DNA of 64,000 bases, from the NCBI RefSeq assembly GCF_001612615.1, contig NZ_BDAU01000001.1, positions 431,737 to 495,736 of the forward strand. Reading direction: 5' to 3'. Under the pieces are notes generated by a model. That model was not told the origin of the DNA. It searched no databases and worked only from the letters and a program-made list of their open reading frames with translations. Positions 45,055 to 52,636 of the stretch are shown piece after piece; the first letter of the stretch is position 1; each line of letters opens with the position of its first letter. The DNA is from Nocardia amikacinitolerans NBRC 108937. GTDB lineage: Bacteria; Actinomycetota; Actinomycetes; Mycobacteriales; Mycobacteriaceae. The position numbers were made by a program, and so were the translations under genes.

Positions 45055-45879
45055 TCAGTTACCGGCCAGGGTGACGGTGCGGCCGTTGAGCGGCTGGGTC
45101 GGCCGGTTGCTGTGCGCGAACAGCGAGTGGTACAGCTCGATCTCCTCCGGCGCGACCGCCACCGGCGCGCTCAACACCGTCCAGGACACGCCCTCGCTAC
45201 ACGGCGGCGTCGTGAGCGACCCGCGGTAGCGGAACTGATCGCGCGCGGCGGGCAGGAACGCCGACGGATCGAGCGGTCCGTCGAAGGAGACCGCCGCGTC
45301 CGCGGTTGTCGGCGCGGCAGCCAGGAGCGGTCCGAACACCGAGGGGCCTTGGCCCGCCTCCATCAGCACGCCGAGCACGGCGACTCGTCCCGCGGCGTTC
45401 TTGTGCACCAGGTGCAACTCCATCGCGGCGCCACGTCCGTCGACGGTATGCTCGCTGGGCAGATGGAAGTGGAACTGGAGCAGCTCGTAGGGCTCGCCCG
45501 CGACGAGGATGCGGTTGCCGCTGCCCTCGGGCACCTCTGCCTGGACGGTGTGGCCGTTGTTGACCAAGCGAACCGCTGGGATCGGCCGATACTCGACGTC
45601 GATGTGGTCGGCGGGGTCGAGCCGGGCGGATCCGGACAGGTCGACCGGCGACTGCTCGTGGCCGCTGCGGCAGGTCAGGAAATCACGGTCCAGGTCGGCC
45701 CAGTGGTCGGGCCCCTCGGCGTCGTAATCCCAGTGCGCGGGGATGTGCGCGGACGGACTCTCCACGTGGTCTCGCGAACTCGGCTGTTCAGCGCCACACG
45801 AGATCGCGGCGAACAGGGCGGTCGCGGCCAGCAGGGCGGCGAGCGGACGCGAACGAAACGATCGGTGAACGGACAAAGC
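45055..45879 (-). CDS. Alpha-type carbonic anhydrase, predicted lipoprotein
   Basis: A 274-residue exported enzyme. The signal peptide ends in a lipobox (LFAAISC), so the mature protein is probably lipid-anchored at the outer face of the membrane. Zinc ligands are the two His of FHFHLPSEH and the His of MELHLVH; SLTTPPCSEGVSW is the substrate-pocket loop. It interconverts CO2 and bicarbonate, which can buffer ammonia and CO2 released by urease close by. TTG at 45879 is preferred because GAGGAG sits 11 bases upstream; a GTG at 45906 is the alternative. This gene is not in the mycobacterial order and looks inserted. Confidence 0.9.
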   Translation of the reverse strand, partial: ALSVHRSFRSRPLAALLAATALFAAISCGAEQPSSRDHVESPSAHIPAHWDYDAEGPDHWADLDRDFLTCRSGHEQSPVDLSGSARLDPADHIDVEYRPIPAVRLVNNGHTVQAEVPEGSGNRILVAGEPYELLQFHFHLPSEHTVDGRGAAMELHLVHKNAAGRVAVLGVLMEAGQGPSVFGPLLAAAPTTADAAVSFDGPLDPSAFLPAARDQFRYRGSLTTPPCSEGVSWTVLSAPVAVAPEEIELYHSLFAHSNRPTQPLNGRTVTLAGN

Positions 45880-46107
45880 GGATACGACTCCTCGGCATCG
45901 GCACACACGGTCCCGACACGTGCCCCGGACGGGCCGGTACTCGGCGGTGGTCGACGCGCCGGTCTGTACGGTTTGCGATGAAAATCCCTTTGGGTCAGGG
46001 GATCTCGCGGTTCGTGTCGGGCGACAGAGTAGGACCGGTCCCGCGCGACACGCCAGTGCCGCGGGCGGCGAAAAATGTCACACGACACGCGGCGGAAAAG
46101 CCGCGTG

Positions 46108-46137
46108 TTGCCAAGTTAGGTAAGCCTGACCTATACT
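46108..46137 (+). promoter_or_regulatory. Iron-box promoter (DtxR/IdeR type)
   Basis: TTGCCA (46108-46113) and TATACT (46132-46137) are 18 bp apart, a near-consensus sigma70-type promoter. The spacer and -10 contain TTAGGTAAGCCTGACCTAT (46116-46134), which matches 15 of 19 positions of the IdeR/DtxR iron box. Iron-loaded repressor would block it, so transcription is expected under iron limitation. A 9-bp stem hairpin (46085-46108) sits just upstream. Confidence 0.85.
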
Positions 46138-46143
46138 CATCCT

Positions 46144-46240
46144 CGGCGTCAGGATCGAGAGAGTCCCGAGGGCTGCGGTGACCCCGATCCACTGCCGCGG
46201 CGGGCTCCACGTCACCACGTGGAGCCCGCCGCTCATTACT
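46144..46240 (+). ncRNA. Candidate iron-responsive small RNA
   Basis: The iron-box promoter predicts a start near 46144. No convincing open frame follows, and a perfect 15-bp hairpin closes the region at 46198-46231, giving a transcript of roughly 90-100 nt. A CCTCGG/CCGAGG pair (46141-46146 and 46166-46171) and a competing GGATCG/CGATCC pair (46152-46157 and 46185-46190) could fold its 5' part. In M. tuberculosis the IdeR-controlled sRNA MrsI (ncRv11846) lies between blaI and Rv1847; this site lies between the same two genes here. Alternatively it is only the 5' leader of the porin mRNA. Confidence 0.5.
46198..46231 (+). terminator. Perfect 15-bp hairpin downstream of the iron-box promoter
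   Basis: CGGCGGGCTCCACGT, loop CACC, then the exact complement. The bases after it (CTCATTACTT) are only moderately T-rich, so termination may be partial, as in many actinobacterial terminators, or the hairpin may act as an attenuator ahead of nfpA. Confidence 0.55.
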
Positions 46241-46421
46241 TCCGACGCCTCCGTTCTCGCTTCCTCGCACGCGACCATCGCACCGCGACAGCACATGTCG
46301 AGTTCGTGTCGGCCGTCGACACACGATCGCAAAGAACTGGACACACGACCGTCCCGGAGCGTTCATCGACGCGGGCGACGGCGGTTCATCGGGTGGACAA
46401 CGCGATTGATCAAGCTCGGGT

Positions 46422-46460
46422 GCGCCTCGCGGAGGCTTTCCGTCTCCACCCGCGAGGCGC
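46422..46460 (+). promoter_or_regulatory. Leader hairpin before nfpA
   Basis: GCGCCTCGCG (46422-46431) and its exact complement (46451-46460) can form a stem that ends 17 bases before the porin ribosome binding site. About 40 bp upstream are two direct GTTCATCG repeats (46361 and 46384, 23 bp apart), a spacing used by response regulators. Confidence 0.4.
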
Positions 46461-46492
46461 AACGTTCCAACCTGATGAGGGGAAGTATGAGC

Positions 46493-47161
46493 ATGAATCG
46501 CTCCAGCGGTCTGCGAAGCGGCGGCCGCGTCGCGGGCGTCGGCGCCGCCGCGGCCGTTGCCATGGGCCTGCTGTCCACCGGCGCTGCCGACGCGGACACC
46601 TTTGTGCCACTGCCGAACGGGGAGCGGGTCGGACCGGGCGTCACGATCGCCAGGACCGGTGAGCGCGCGGTGATCTCGCCCTCGCTGGCCGCCAACGGCG
46701 CGGGCCGGGTCGCCTGGGTCTCGGGCACCGTCGTCGCCGACGTCACGGTCACCCCGGAGGGCGAGGTCGGCCCCAACAACGGCCCCGCCAACGGAGCGGG
46801 CACCAACAACTCCTCGACGCACGGCGCTTCCCAGCTGAACACCGGCTACATCGTCGGCTGCCAGGTGAGCATCGGCGACGACGCGATCAGCGCGGGCGTC
46901 TCCGGCGGCATCGACCTCAGCGGCGGCAGCATCGGCGGCTCGATCGGCCTCGAACTCGGCCCCGGCCAGGTGAAGTTCGTCCAGATCGACTACAAGGACA
47001 TCCTGAAGCCCGGCGTCTACTCGGTCGAGTACCAGGACGTGGAGATCGAGATCCAGGGCTGCGCGGGTTACGCCCAGGCGCGCGCCTACACCGTCGTCGA
47101 GATCATCGGCGACCACTACTCCAAGACCACCCTCTACGGCGCGCCGTTCAGCATCGGCTGA
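46493..47161 (+). CDS. nfpA: MspA-family outer-membrane porin, NfpA-like
   Basis: A 222-residue exported porin. The signal peptide ends at GAADA-DTFVPLPNGER. The mature part is a beta-rich MspA fold with two Cys (YIVGCQVS and IQGCAGYAQ) likely forming a disulfide, and the protein ends in APFSIG. Porins of this family cross the mycolic-acid outer membrane; in N. farcinica NfpA and NfpB form a hetero-oligomeric cation-selective channel. ATG at 46493 is preferred over 46487 because of spacing to AGGGGA. A second porin gene follows 67 bp downstream with the same ending. Confidence 0.88.
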   Translation: MNRSSGLRSGGRVAGVGAAAAVAMGLLSTGAADADTFVPLPNGERVGPGVTIARTGERAVISPSLAANGAGRVAWVSGTVVADVTVTPEGEVGPNNGPANGAGTNNSSTHGASQLNTGYIVGCQVSIGDDAISAGVSGGIDLSGGSIGGSIGLELGPGQVKFVQIDYKDILKPGVYSVEYQDVEIEIQGCAGYAQARAYTVVEIIGDHYSKTTLYGAPFSIG

Positions 47162-47228
47162 CGTCGGCAGTGGTCCACGAAACACACTCGCGCTGAAGCG
47201 ACTTCAACCCTCGAGGGGCAACACAACC

Positions 47229-47903
47229 ATGATCGATCGCAAGAGCATCGCACGGGCGGCGGGGCTCGGCGCCGCGGCCACCGTCGCGGTGGGCCTGTTC
47301 TCCACCGGCGCCGCGCACGCCGACACCTTCGTCCCGCTGCCCGGCGGCGAGATCACCAAGACCCTGACCGACGGCACCGTCGTCACGGTGCGCCTGGTCG
47401 GCGAATCCGCCACCATCAGCCCGTCCATGGGCTCGACCCCGGTGCACCGCAACGCCTGGGTGTCGGCCAGCGCGCAGGTCGAGCTGTCCGGCCCGAATGC
47501 CAAGGGCGGCAAGATCTACCCGGGCTACGTCGTCGGCTGCCAGGTCAACATCGACGGCGGCGGCGTCGAGGGCGGCGTCACCGGCGAGGTGGACTGGAGC
47601 GGGGACCAGGTGGAGCCGAACGTCGGCGCCGAGAGCGGCGGCGAGCTGTCGCTCGGACCCGGCCAGGCCAAGTCGTTCTACGTCCTCGACATCGAGGAGG
47701 CCGACGACTTCGGCAACGAGTCGCACGAGAAGCGCAACAAGTTCAAGGGCACCAGCGGCAGCGTCACCTGGGCCGACACCACTATCGGCCTGTCCGGCTG
47801 TGGCGGTTACGCGCAGGCGCGCTCGTTCGTCAAGGTGAAGGTCGAGACCACCAACGTGATGTCGGTGATCACGCTGTGGGGCAAGCCCTTCAGCATCGGC
47901 TGA
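47229..47903 (+). CDS. nfpB: MspA-family outer-membrane porin, NfpB-like
   Basis: A 224-residue exported porin, clearly paralogous to the gene before it: both have ADTFVPLPxGE after the signal peptide, YPGYVVGCQVN / YIVGCQVS, GCGGYAQARS / GCAGYAQARA and end in PFSIG. It is longer in the loop around IEEADDFGNESHEKRNKFK. ATG at 47229 has GAGGGGCAAC upstream. A perfect terminator hairpin follows, so the pair is probably one transcript. Confidence 0.88.
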   Translation: MIDRKSIARAAGLGAAATVAVGLFSTGAAHADTFVPLPGGEITKTLTDGTVVTVRLVGESATISPSMGSTPVHRNAWVSASAQVELSGPNAKGGKIYPGYVVGCQVNIDGGGVEGGVTGEVDWSGDQVEPNVGAESGGELSLGPGQAKSFYVLDIEEADDFGNESHEKRNKFKGTSGSVTWADTTIGLSGCGGYAQARSFVKVKVETTNVMSVITLWGKPFSIG

Positions 47904-47922
47904 TCTCGCCACGAGCGTCATC

Positions 47923-47958
47923 GGGGCCCGGCGTCGACACGCCGGGCCCCGGTCGTTT
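47923..47958 (+). terminator. Terminator of the porin pair
   Basis: GGGGCCCGGCGT, loop CGAC and the exact complement make a 12-bp stem, followed within a few bases by TCGTTTCT. It lies 20 bp after the nfpB stop. Confidence 0.75.
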
Positions 47959-48016
47959 CTCGTCGGAACACCCTGCGGACGTTCCGGCACGACTTCCGCT
48001 CCCGGCCGAAAGGCGC

Positions 48017-48220
48017 TCAGCGCGACCAGAGTTCGGTGTTAGGCAGTGCGGCCAGCTCCGCGTGCACCTGATCGTCGACGGTGACGCTCACGCCGTAGCG
48101 TTCCAGTTCGACGGACAACCTCCGCGCGACGGCCGCGGCGGCGCGATATTCGAGGACGGCTCCCCCGTCGGGAAAACGCAGCCGCACGCGGACTTCGTCC
48201 GCGGATTCGTCGGCCGTCAT
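48017..48220 (-). CDS. Small hypothetical protein
   Basis: A 67-residue protein with a strand-rich first half (VRVRLRFPDGGAVLEYR) and a helix (VARRLSVELERYGVSVTVDD). No domain was recognised. ATG at 48220 has GTGGGG just upstream; a longer Arg-rich frame beyond it is unlikely. It is convergent with the porin pair, on the other side of the terminator. Confidence 0.55.
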   Translation of the reverse strand: MTADESADEVRVRLRFPDGGAVLEYRAAAAVARRLSVELERYGVSVTVDDQVHAELAALPNTELWSR

Positions 48221-48504
48221 GACCCCACTCGACGCGCGCGCGAGTCCTGTCGGGCACCGGAAGCCCCGATGGCACACCGCCGGGTTCGTCGGTCGCGCGC
48301 TCGGCTCATCGGGCGGTCGATCCGCCGAGGCACGGCGTCCTCCTCCGTGACGAACGGCGGTGTCCGGCCGGGGGTTCCGGTGACCGGGTGGGTGCGCAGC
48401 ACCACGGCCGCGGGAACCGCGCACGACTCCACGACCGGGGCTGCCTCACGGTGATCATGGTGACCGAGCTTCATTGCGACGATTCGAACGATCAGTTTGC
48501 GATC

Positions 48505-49893
48505 TCATGACGAACCCGCGACGGCGGGCAGCACAACGACGAAACGCGCACCGCCCCCAGGTCGTTCGACGCACGCGATGGCGCCGCGGTGCGCGGCCAC
48601 CGTCTCCGCGACGAGGGCGAGCCCGATGCCGGTGCCCGCCGTGGACCGCCGGCTCGTGCGAACCGTCGCGAAGCGCTCGAAGATGCGCTCGCGGTCGGGT
48701 TCCGGAACGCCGGGGCCCGCGTCGTCGACGGCGAGCACGGCGTGCTGCCCCTCCCTGCCGACCCGCACCCCGACGACGCCGTCCCCGTGCCGGTCCGCGT
48801 TCTCCAGCAGATTGGCTACGGCGCGCTCCAGCTCGATCTTTCGGCCCTCGACGACGACATCCGACTCGACGTGCAGCAACGCGGTGTCGTAGTTGCGCGC
48901 CGCGAGGGTGTTGGACAGCAACTCGCCGAGCGAGAGCGGCTCCAGATCCGAGCGGTGGATGCCCGCCTCCGCTCTGGCCAGCGCGAGCAGATCCTCCAGC
49001 AGGCGGCGCAGGTGGTCGAGTTCGGCGTTCACCAGGCCGAGCGCTTGGCGCGGCCGCTCGGGCAGTTCCTCGGTGTGCCTGTTCATCACGGCGACGCCGG
49101 TGGTCAGTGTGGTCAGCGGGGTACGCAGCTCGTGACCGATGTCGGAGACCAGCCTGCGTTCCCGCTCGATGCGCCGCTGCAGCGCGTCGACCATGGCGTT
49201 GAACGCGTCCACCGTGGTCGAGAGGTCCCGGTCGCGGGAGCTCGGCAGCCGGATCTCGTGCTCCCCCGCGGCGATTCGGGCCGCGGTCCGTGCCACTTGG
49301 CGCAGCGGCTTCAGCGCGTGGTGACTCGCCCACACGCCGAGCGCCGCGCCGATAGCTACCGCGACGAGGCCGCAGACGATCAACACGTTGCGCAGCATGC
49401 GCAGGGTGGCCTCGAGCTCGGTCAGTGGCGCGAATTCGTAGAGAACGCCGCCCTCTTCGCTCAATACGACGCCGGTCCGCAGGTACGACCGCCCGCCCAG
49501 CGTTACGCGTTCGGTGGGTCCCGGTCCGAGCCTGCCGCGCCCCTGCGGCAGCACCACTGCGGGATCGGAGTCGAAATCCGGATGGCTACTTGCCCATTCG
49601 GAATCCCATCGCAGCAGCACCACGGTGTTGGCCGGCGGGTTGAGCGCGCGCAGAGCGGTAGCGGCGTTCGCGCCGGGGTCGTCGAGCAGGGCGCGCAGCA
49701 TCTCGGCGTGCGCCTCCGCGCCCCGCTCCACCGTCCGGACACGCTGGGACTCCATGTAATCGCGGCCGATCATGAAGACGGACGCGACGAGAACCAAGGC
49801 CACCAGGCTCGCGCTGGACGCGAAGACGAAGACGACGCGCCCGCGCAGGCTGCGCAACGGAACCAGCGCTTGGCGGCGATCAGGCCTGGACAT
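48505..49893 (-). CDS. Two-component sensor histidine kinase
   Basis: A 462-residue kinase. TM1 is residues about 18-42, an extracytoplasmic sensor loop covers about 43-165, TM2 about 168-188, HAMP about 190-242 (ALKPLRQVARTAARIAAGE). The phosphoacceptor is His254 in SDIGHELRTPL. The ATPase part shows LLENADRHGDG (N box), VDDAGPGVPEPDRERIFERF (G1 and F boxes) and GTGIGLALV (G2). It overlaps the end of the response regulator gene by 14 bp. Signal unknown; the position beside porin and iron-uptake genes hints at envelope or metal sensing but proves nothing. Confidence 0.93.
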   Translation of the reverse strand: MSRPDRRQALVPLRSLRGRVVFVFASSASLVALVLVASVFMIGRDYMESQRVRTVERGAEAHAEMLRALLDDPGANAATALRALNPPANTVVLLRWDSEWASSHPDFDSDPAVVLPQGRGRLGPGPTERVTLGGRSYLRTGVVLSEEGGVLYEFAPLTELEATLRMLRNVLIVCGLVAVAIGAALGVWASHHALKPLRQVARTAARIAAGEHEIRLPSSRDRDLSTTVDAFNAMVDALQRRIERERRLVSDIGHELRTPLTTLTTGVAVMNRHTEELPERPRQALGLVNAELDHLRRLLEDLLALARAEAGIHRSDLEPLSLGELLSNTLAARNYDTALLHVESDVVVEGRKIELERAVANLLENADRHGDGVVGVRVGREGQHAVLAVDDAGPGVPEPDRERIFERFATVRTSRRSTAGTGIGLALVAETVAAHRGAIACVERPGGGARFVVVLPAVAGSS

Positions 49894-50581
49894 CGAGGCG
49901 ATAGCCGAGGCCGCGCACGGTGACGACGAGGCGAGGATCGGACGGGTCGCGCTCGATCTTGGTGCGCAGCCGCCGCAGGTGCACGTCGACGATCCGTTCG
50001 TCGCCGAAGAAGCCGCGGTCCCAGACGCGGTCGAGCAGCACGGGACGGCTGAGCACGAAGCCGGGGTTCTCGGCCAGTTCGCACAGCAGCCGGAATTCGG
50101 TCAGGGTGAGATGCAGGTCGTCCCCGCCGCAGCGGACCGTGCCGCGCTGCGGCGAAAGCACAAGGCGGCGAGCGGCGTCCAGCACGATGTCCTGGGGCGC
50201 GTCGCGTTCGGCGGTCAGACCCGCGCGCCTGCGCAGCGCGCGCATGCGGGCGGTGATCTCCTTGACCTCGAACGGCTTGGTGACGAAGTCGTCGGCGCCC
50301 GCCTCCAGGGCGGCCACGACGTCGTGGGTGTCGTCGCGGGCGCTGACCACGATGATCGGCACCTGGTGGTCGCGCCGGATCTCCCGGATACAGGTGAAGC
50401 CGTCCATGCCGCCGAGCATCAGGTCGATGATCATCACGTCCGGTGCGCCGTTGTCGCGCAGGTGCTCCAGCGCCGTCTCCGCGGCCTCGGCCTCGGCGAC
50501 GTCATAGCCCTCGTCCTCCATCGCCAACCGCAACGCGGTCCGTACCCGGTCGTCGTCCTCGACGATCATCAGCTGAGTCAT
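49880..50581 (-). CDS. OmpR/PhoB-family response regulator
   Basis: A 233-residue regulator. The receiver domain has acidic residues at MIVEDDD, the phosphorylation site Asp53 (IIDLML), and TKPFEVKE with the conserved Lys. The winged-helix output domain spans about 130-233 (LTLTEFRLLCELAENPG, VDVHLRRLRTKIE, GYRLD). ATG at 50581 has GAGGAGTGGC upstream. It is the first gene of the pair and overlaps the kinase start by 14 bp. Confidence 0.95.
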   Translation of the reverse strand: MTQLMIVEDDDRVRTALRLAMEDEGYDVAEAEAAETALEHLRDNGAPDVMIIDLMLGGMDGFTCIREIRRDHQVPIIVVSARDDTHDVVAALEAGADDFVTKPFEVKEITARMRALRRRAGLTAERDAPQDIVLDAARRLVLSPQRGTVRCGGDDLHLTLTEFRLLCELAENPGFVLSRPVLLDRVWDRGFFGDERIVDVHLRRLRTKIERDPSDPRLVVTVRGLGYRLDVQA

Positions 50582-50715
50582 GCCACTCCTCGCGCTGACG
50601 ATCAGGGCCTTCCGAGACACCGACGCGCCGCGTCAGCATCGGCCGCGGTTCACCGGCGCGCAGAGTACCCAACCGAGATGACGGGAAAACACCGCCGCGG
50701 CGAACGCGGGTGAAC

Positions 50716-51426
50716 TCAGCGAACCAGGCAGGCGGCGCGGCGGACCGGCAGTCCGCGCTCCTCCAGCGCGAGCAGCAGTCCTTGCCCGCGCCGGGCGCCG
50801 TCCTCGGCGTCGGTGCGGGCCAGATCCGGCACGTAAGTCGCGGCGCCGACGAGGGATTCGCCGACCAGCGACCAGAACCGCCGCGCGCTCAGACCGGAAC
50901 ACCTGGCGAGGCCGTGCTGGATCAGGGTCAGCGACGGTTCGCAGCGATGCGCAAGCCAGACGAACATGGCGCGCTCGCAGGGCAATGTCACCACACCCGG
51001 CTCCCCGGCGGAGCGTTCGCCGTCGATCGCGCGAATGGTGATGTCCTCCACACCCGCCCAGTCGATGCCGCCGTCGTTGTCGTGGTGCACCCAGAGGTTC
51101 TCCAGGCCGGGATCCCACGCCTTGCCCTCGGCGACGAGCAGCGCGGCCACCCGTCCGATCACCGCGTGGATCAGCGCGGTGGCGACCACTTCGGCGGCGG
51201 TGTCGGCGCTGATCATCTCGGCGGCGTGGCGCCGGTACATCAGCTCGATGCGGCCTTCGCGCAGCCCCTCGGACAGCTTCCACCATCGGCGTTTGCCCTG
51301 ATCACCCATGGCGGCAACGGCATACACTCGCGGATGCTCCGGCTGCAGGCCCCGCAGCCGTGTGCAGGCGCGACCGAACGCCACCTCGGCGTCGCGGACC
51401 TGGCGGGTTGTCAATGGCTCGAGCAT
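50716..51426 (-). CDS. Iron-box-controlled protein, FhuF-like ferric-siderophore reductase candidate
   Basis: A 236-residue protein. The middle part (IHAVIGRVAALLVAEGKAWD, then HHDNDGGIDW and LAHRCEPSLT) resembles the N-terminal part of FhuF-type ferric-siderophore reductases, but the C-terminal Cys-Cys...Cys-x-x-Cys cluster that would hold a [2Fe-2S] centre is absent: the protein ends RRAACLVR. It may be a divergent or cluster-free relative. ATG at 51426 has AGGAGGT upstream. A strong iron-box promoter lies 42 bp before it, and a siderophore transporter is divergent, so a role in iron acquisition is well supported even if the reaction is not. Confidence 0.6.
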   Translation of the reverse strand: MLEPLTTRQVRDAEVAFGRACTRLRGLQPEHPRVYAVAAMGDQGKRRWWKLSEGLREGRIELMYRRHAAEMISADTAAEVVATALIHAVIGRVAALLVAEGKAWDPGLENLWVHHDNDGGIDWAGVEDITIRAIDGERSAGEPGVVTLPCERAMFVWLAHRCEPSLTLIQHGLARCSGLSARRFWSLVGESLVGAATYVPDLARTDAEDGARRGQGLLLALEERGLPVRRAACLVR

Positions 51427-51467
51427 CGAACCTCCTCGGGATCGGCTCCTCATAGAGTCGAGTTCGG

Positions 51468-51497
51468 AAGATAGGTTAGGCTTACCCAACCTGGCAA
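51468..51497 (-). promoter_or_regulatory. Iron-box promoter between the FhuF-like and transporter genes
   Basis: On the minus strand TTGCCA and TATCTT are 18 bp apart. The enclosed iron box, read on the plus strand as ATAGGTTAGGCTTACCCAA (51471-51489), matches 16 of 19 positions of the IdeR/DtxR consensus. The whole 30-bp module is identical at 25 positions to the one at 46108-46137. The palindromic box can also repress the divergent transporter operon. Confidence 0.87.
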
Positions 51498-51549
51498 CCC
51501 CGGGGCACAACTAGGTTCAGCACCACAACGACAGGAGCAGTACGTCACC

Positions 51550-52596
51550 GTGACACCCCTTGCCACTGTGAGGCGGCGTCGCCTGACCGGCCTTGTCCTC
51601 CTGTTCGCGCTGTTGTTCCTCGCGGCGGTGGCGAGCATCGCGCTCGGTTCGCGGTCGCTGTCGCCCGGCACCGTCTACGACGCCGTGCGCGACGCGCTGA
51701 CCTGCCAAGGCGGTCCGTTCAGCTGCCAGGCGCAGACCGCCGAGGAGCAGATCGTGCGGTCGCTGCGATTGCCGCGTACCGCGCTCGCGGTGCTCACCGG
51801 CATCGCGCTCGGCGTCACCGGCGCGCTGATCCAGGGCTACACCCGCAACCCGCTGGCGGACACGAGCCTGCTCGGACTCAATTCCGGCGCGGCCTTTCTC
51901 GCCGCGCTGAGCATGTACCTGTTCGGCTTCACCTTGGCCGAGCAGTACATCTGGTTCGCGTTCGCCGGAGCGTTGCTGACGGGGCTCGCTGTGTTCGGGT
52001 TCTCGTCCATCGGCGGCGGCAAGGCCAGTCCGCTCAGCCTGGTGCTCGCGGGCGCCGCGCTCACCGCGTTCTTGCAGGCCATGACGAATGCCATTGTGCT
52101 GCTGGATCCCTCGGCGCTGGACACCTACCGCTTCTGGGTGGTCGGCACGGTCGCCGGGCGGGACGCGCAGGTGTTCTGGCAGGTGCTGCCGTTCTTGGCG
52201 CTCGGCTTGCTGCTCGCCGTCGTCGCCGCGCCCGGTCTCAATCTGCTCACCCTCGGCGACGAGGTCGCGCGCGGGCTCGGCGTGCACGTCGGCCGCAGCC
52301 GCGCCCTCGGGCTCACCGCGGTGGTGCTGCTGTGCGGCGGTGCGACCGCGGCCGTCGGACCGATCGCCTTTCTCGGACTCATCGTCCCGCACGCCGCGCG
52401 GCTGTTCACCGGACCCGACTTCCGCTGGCTCATCCCCTATTCGGGCTTGCTCGGCGCGCTGCTGTTGCTGGTCGCCGACGTCGCGGGCAGGCTCGTCGCG
52501 CGGCCGGGCGAGCTCCAGGCCGGTGTGATGCTGGCCGTCGTCGGCGCCCCCTTCTTCATCGCGCTCGTGCGCCGCCGAAAGCTGGTGAACCTGTGA
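51550..52596 (+). CDS. FecCD-family iron-siderophore ABC permease (first subunit)
   Basis: A 348-residue inner-membrane permease with about ten transmembrane helices. Signatures are RLPRTALAVLTGIALGVTGA, YTRNPLADTSLLGLNSGAAF, the GDEVARGLGVHVGRSR cytoplasmic coupling loop and GPIAFLGLIVPHAARLFTG, all typical of FecC/FecD/BtuC proteins. The start is GTG at 51550 after AGGAG. It lies just downstream of an iron box and pairs with the next gene to form the channel. Confidence 0.93.
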   Translation: MTPLATVRRRRLTGLVLLFALLFLAAVASIALGSRSLSPGTVYDAVRDALTCQGGPFSCQAQTAEEQIVRSLRLPRTALAVLTGIALGVTGALIQGYTRNPLADTSLLGLNSGAAFLAALSMYLFGFTLAEQYIWFAFAGALLTGLAVFGFSSIGGGKASPLSLVLAGAALTAFLQAMTNAIVLLDPSALDTYRFWVVGTVAGRDAQVFWQVLPFLALGLLLAVVAAPGLNLLTLGDEVARGLGVHVGRSRALGLTAVVLLCGGATAAVGPIAFLGLIVPHAARLFTGPDFRWLIPYSGLLGALLLLVADVAGRLVARPGELQAGVMLAVVGAPFFIALVRRRKLVNL

Positions 52597-52636
52597 GGCT
52601 CGAACGATCCGTCACCGCGACCGCCGGGAGGACACG

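Noticed and set aside
46085..46108. Hairpin upstream of the iron box as a terminator
   Set aside because: The 9-bp stem is perfect, but no gene ends next to it on either strand and there is no adjacent T-tract on the plus strand.
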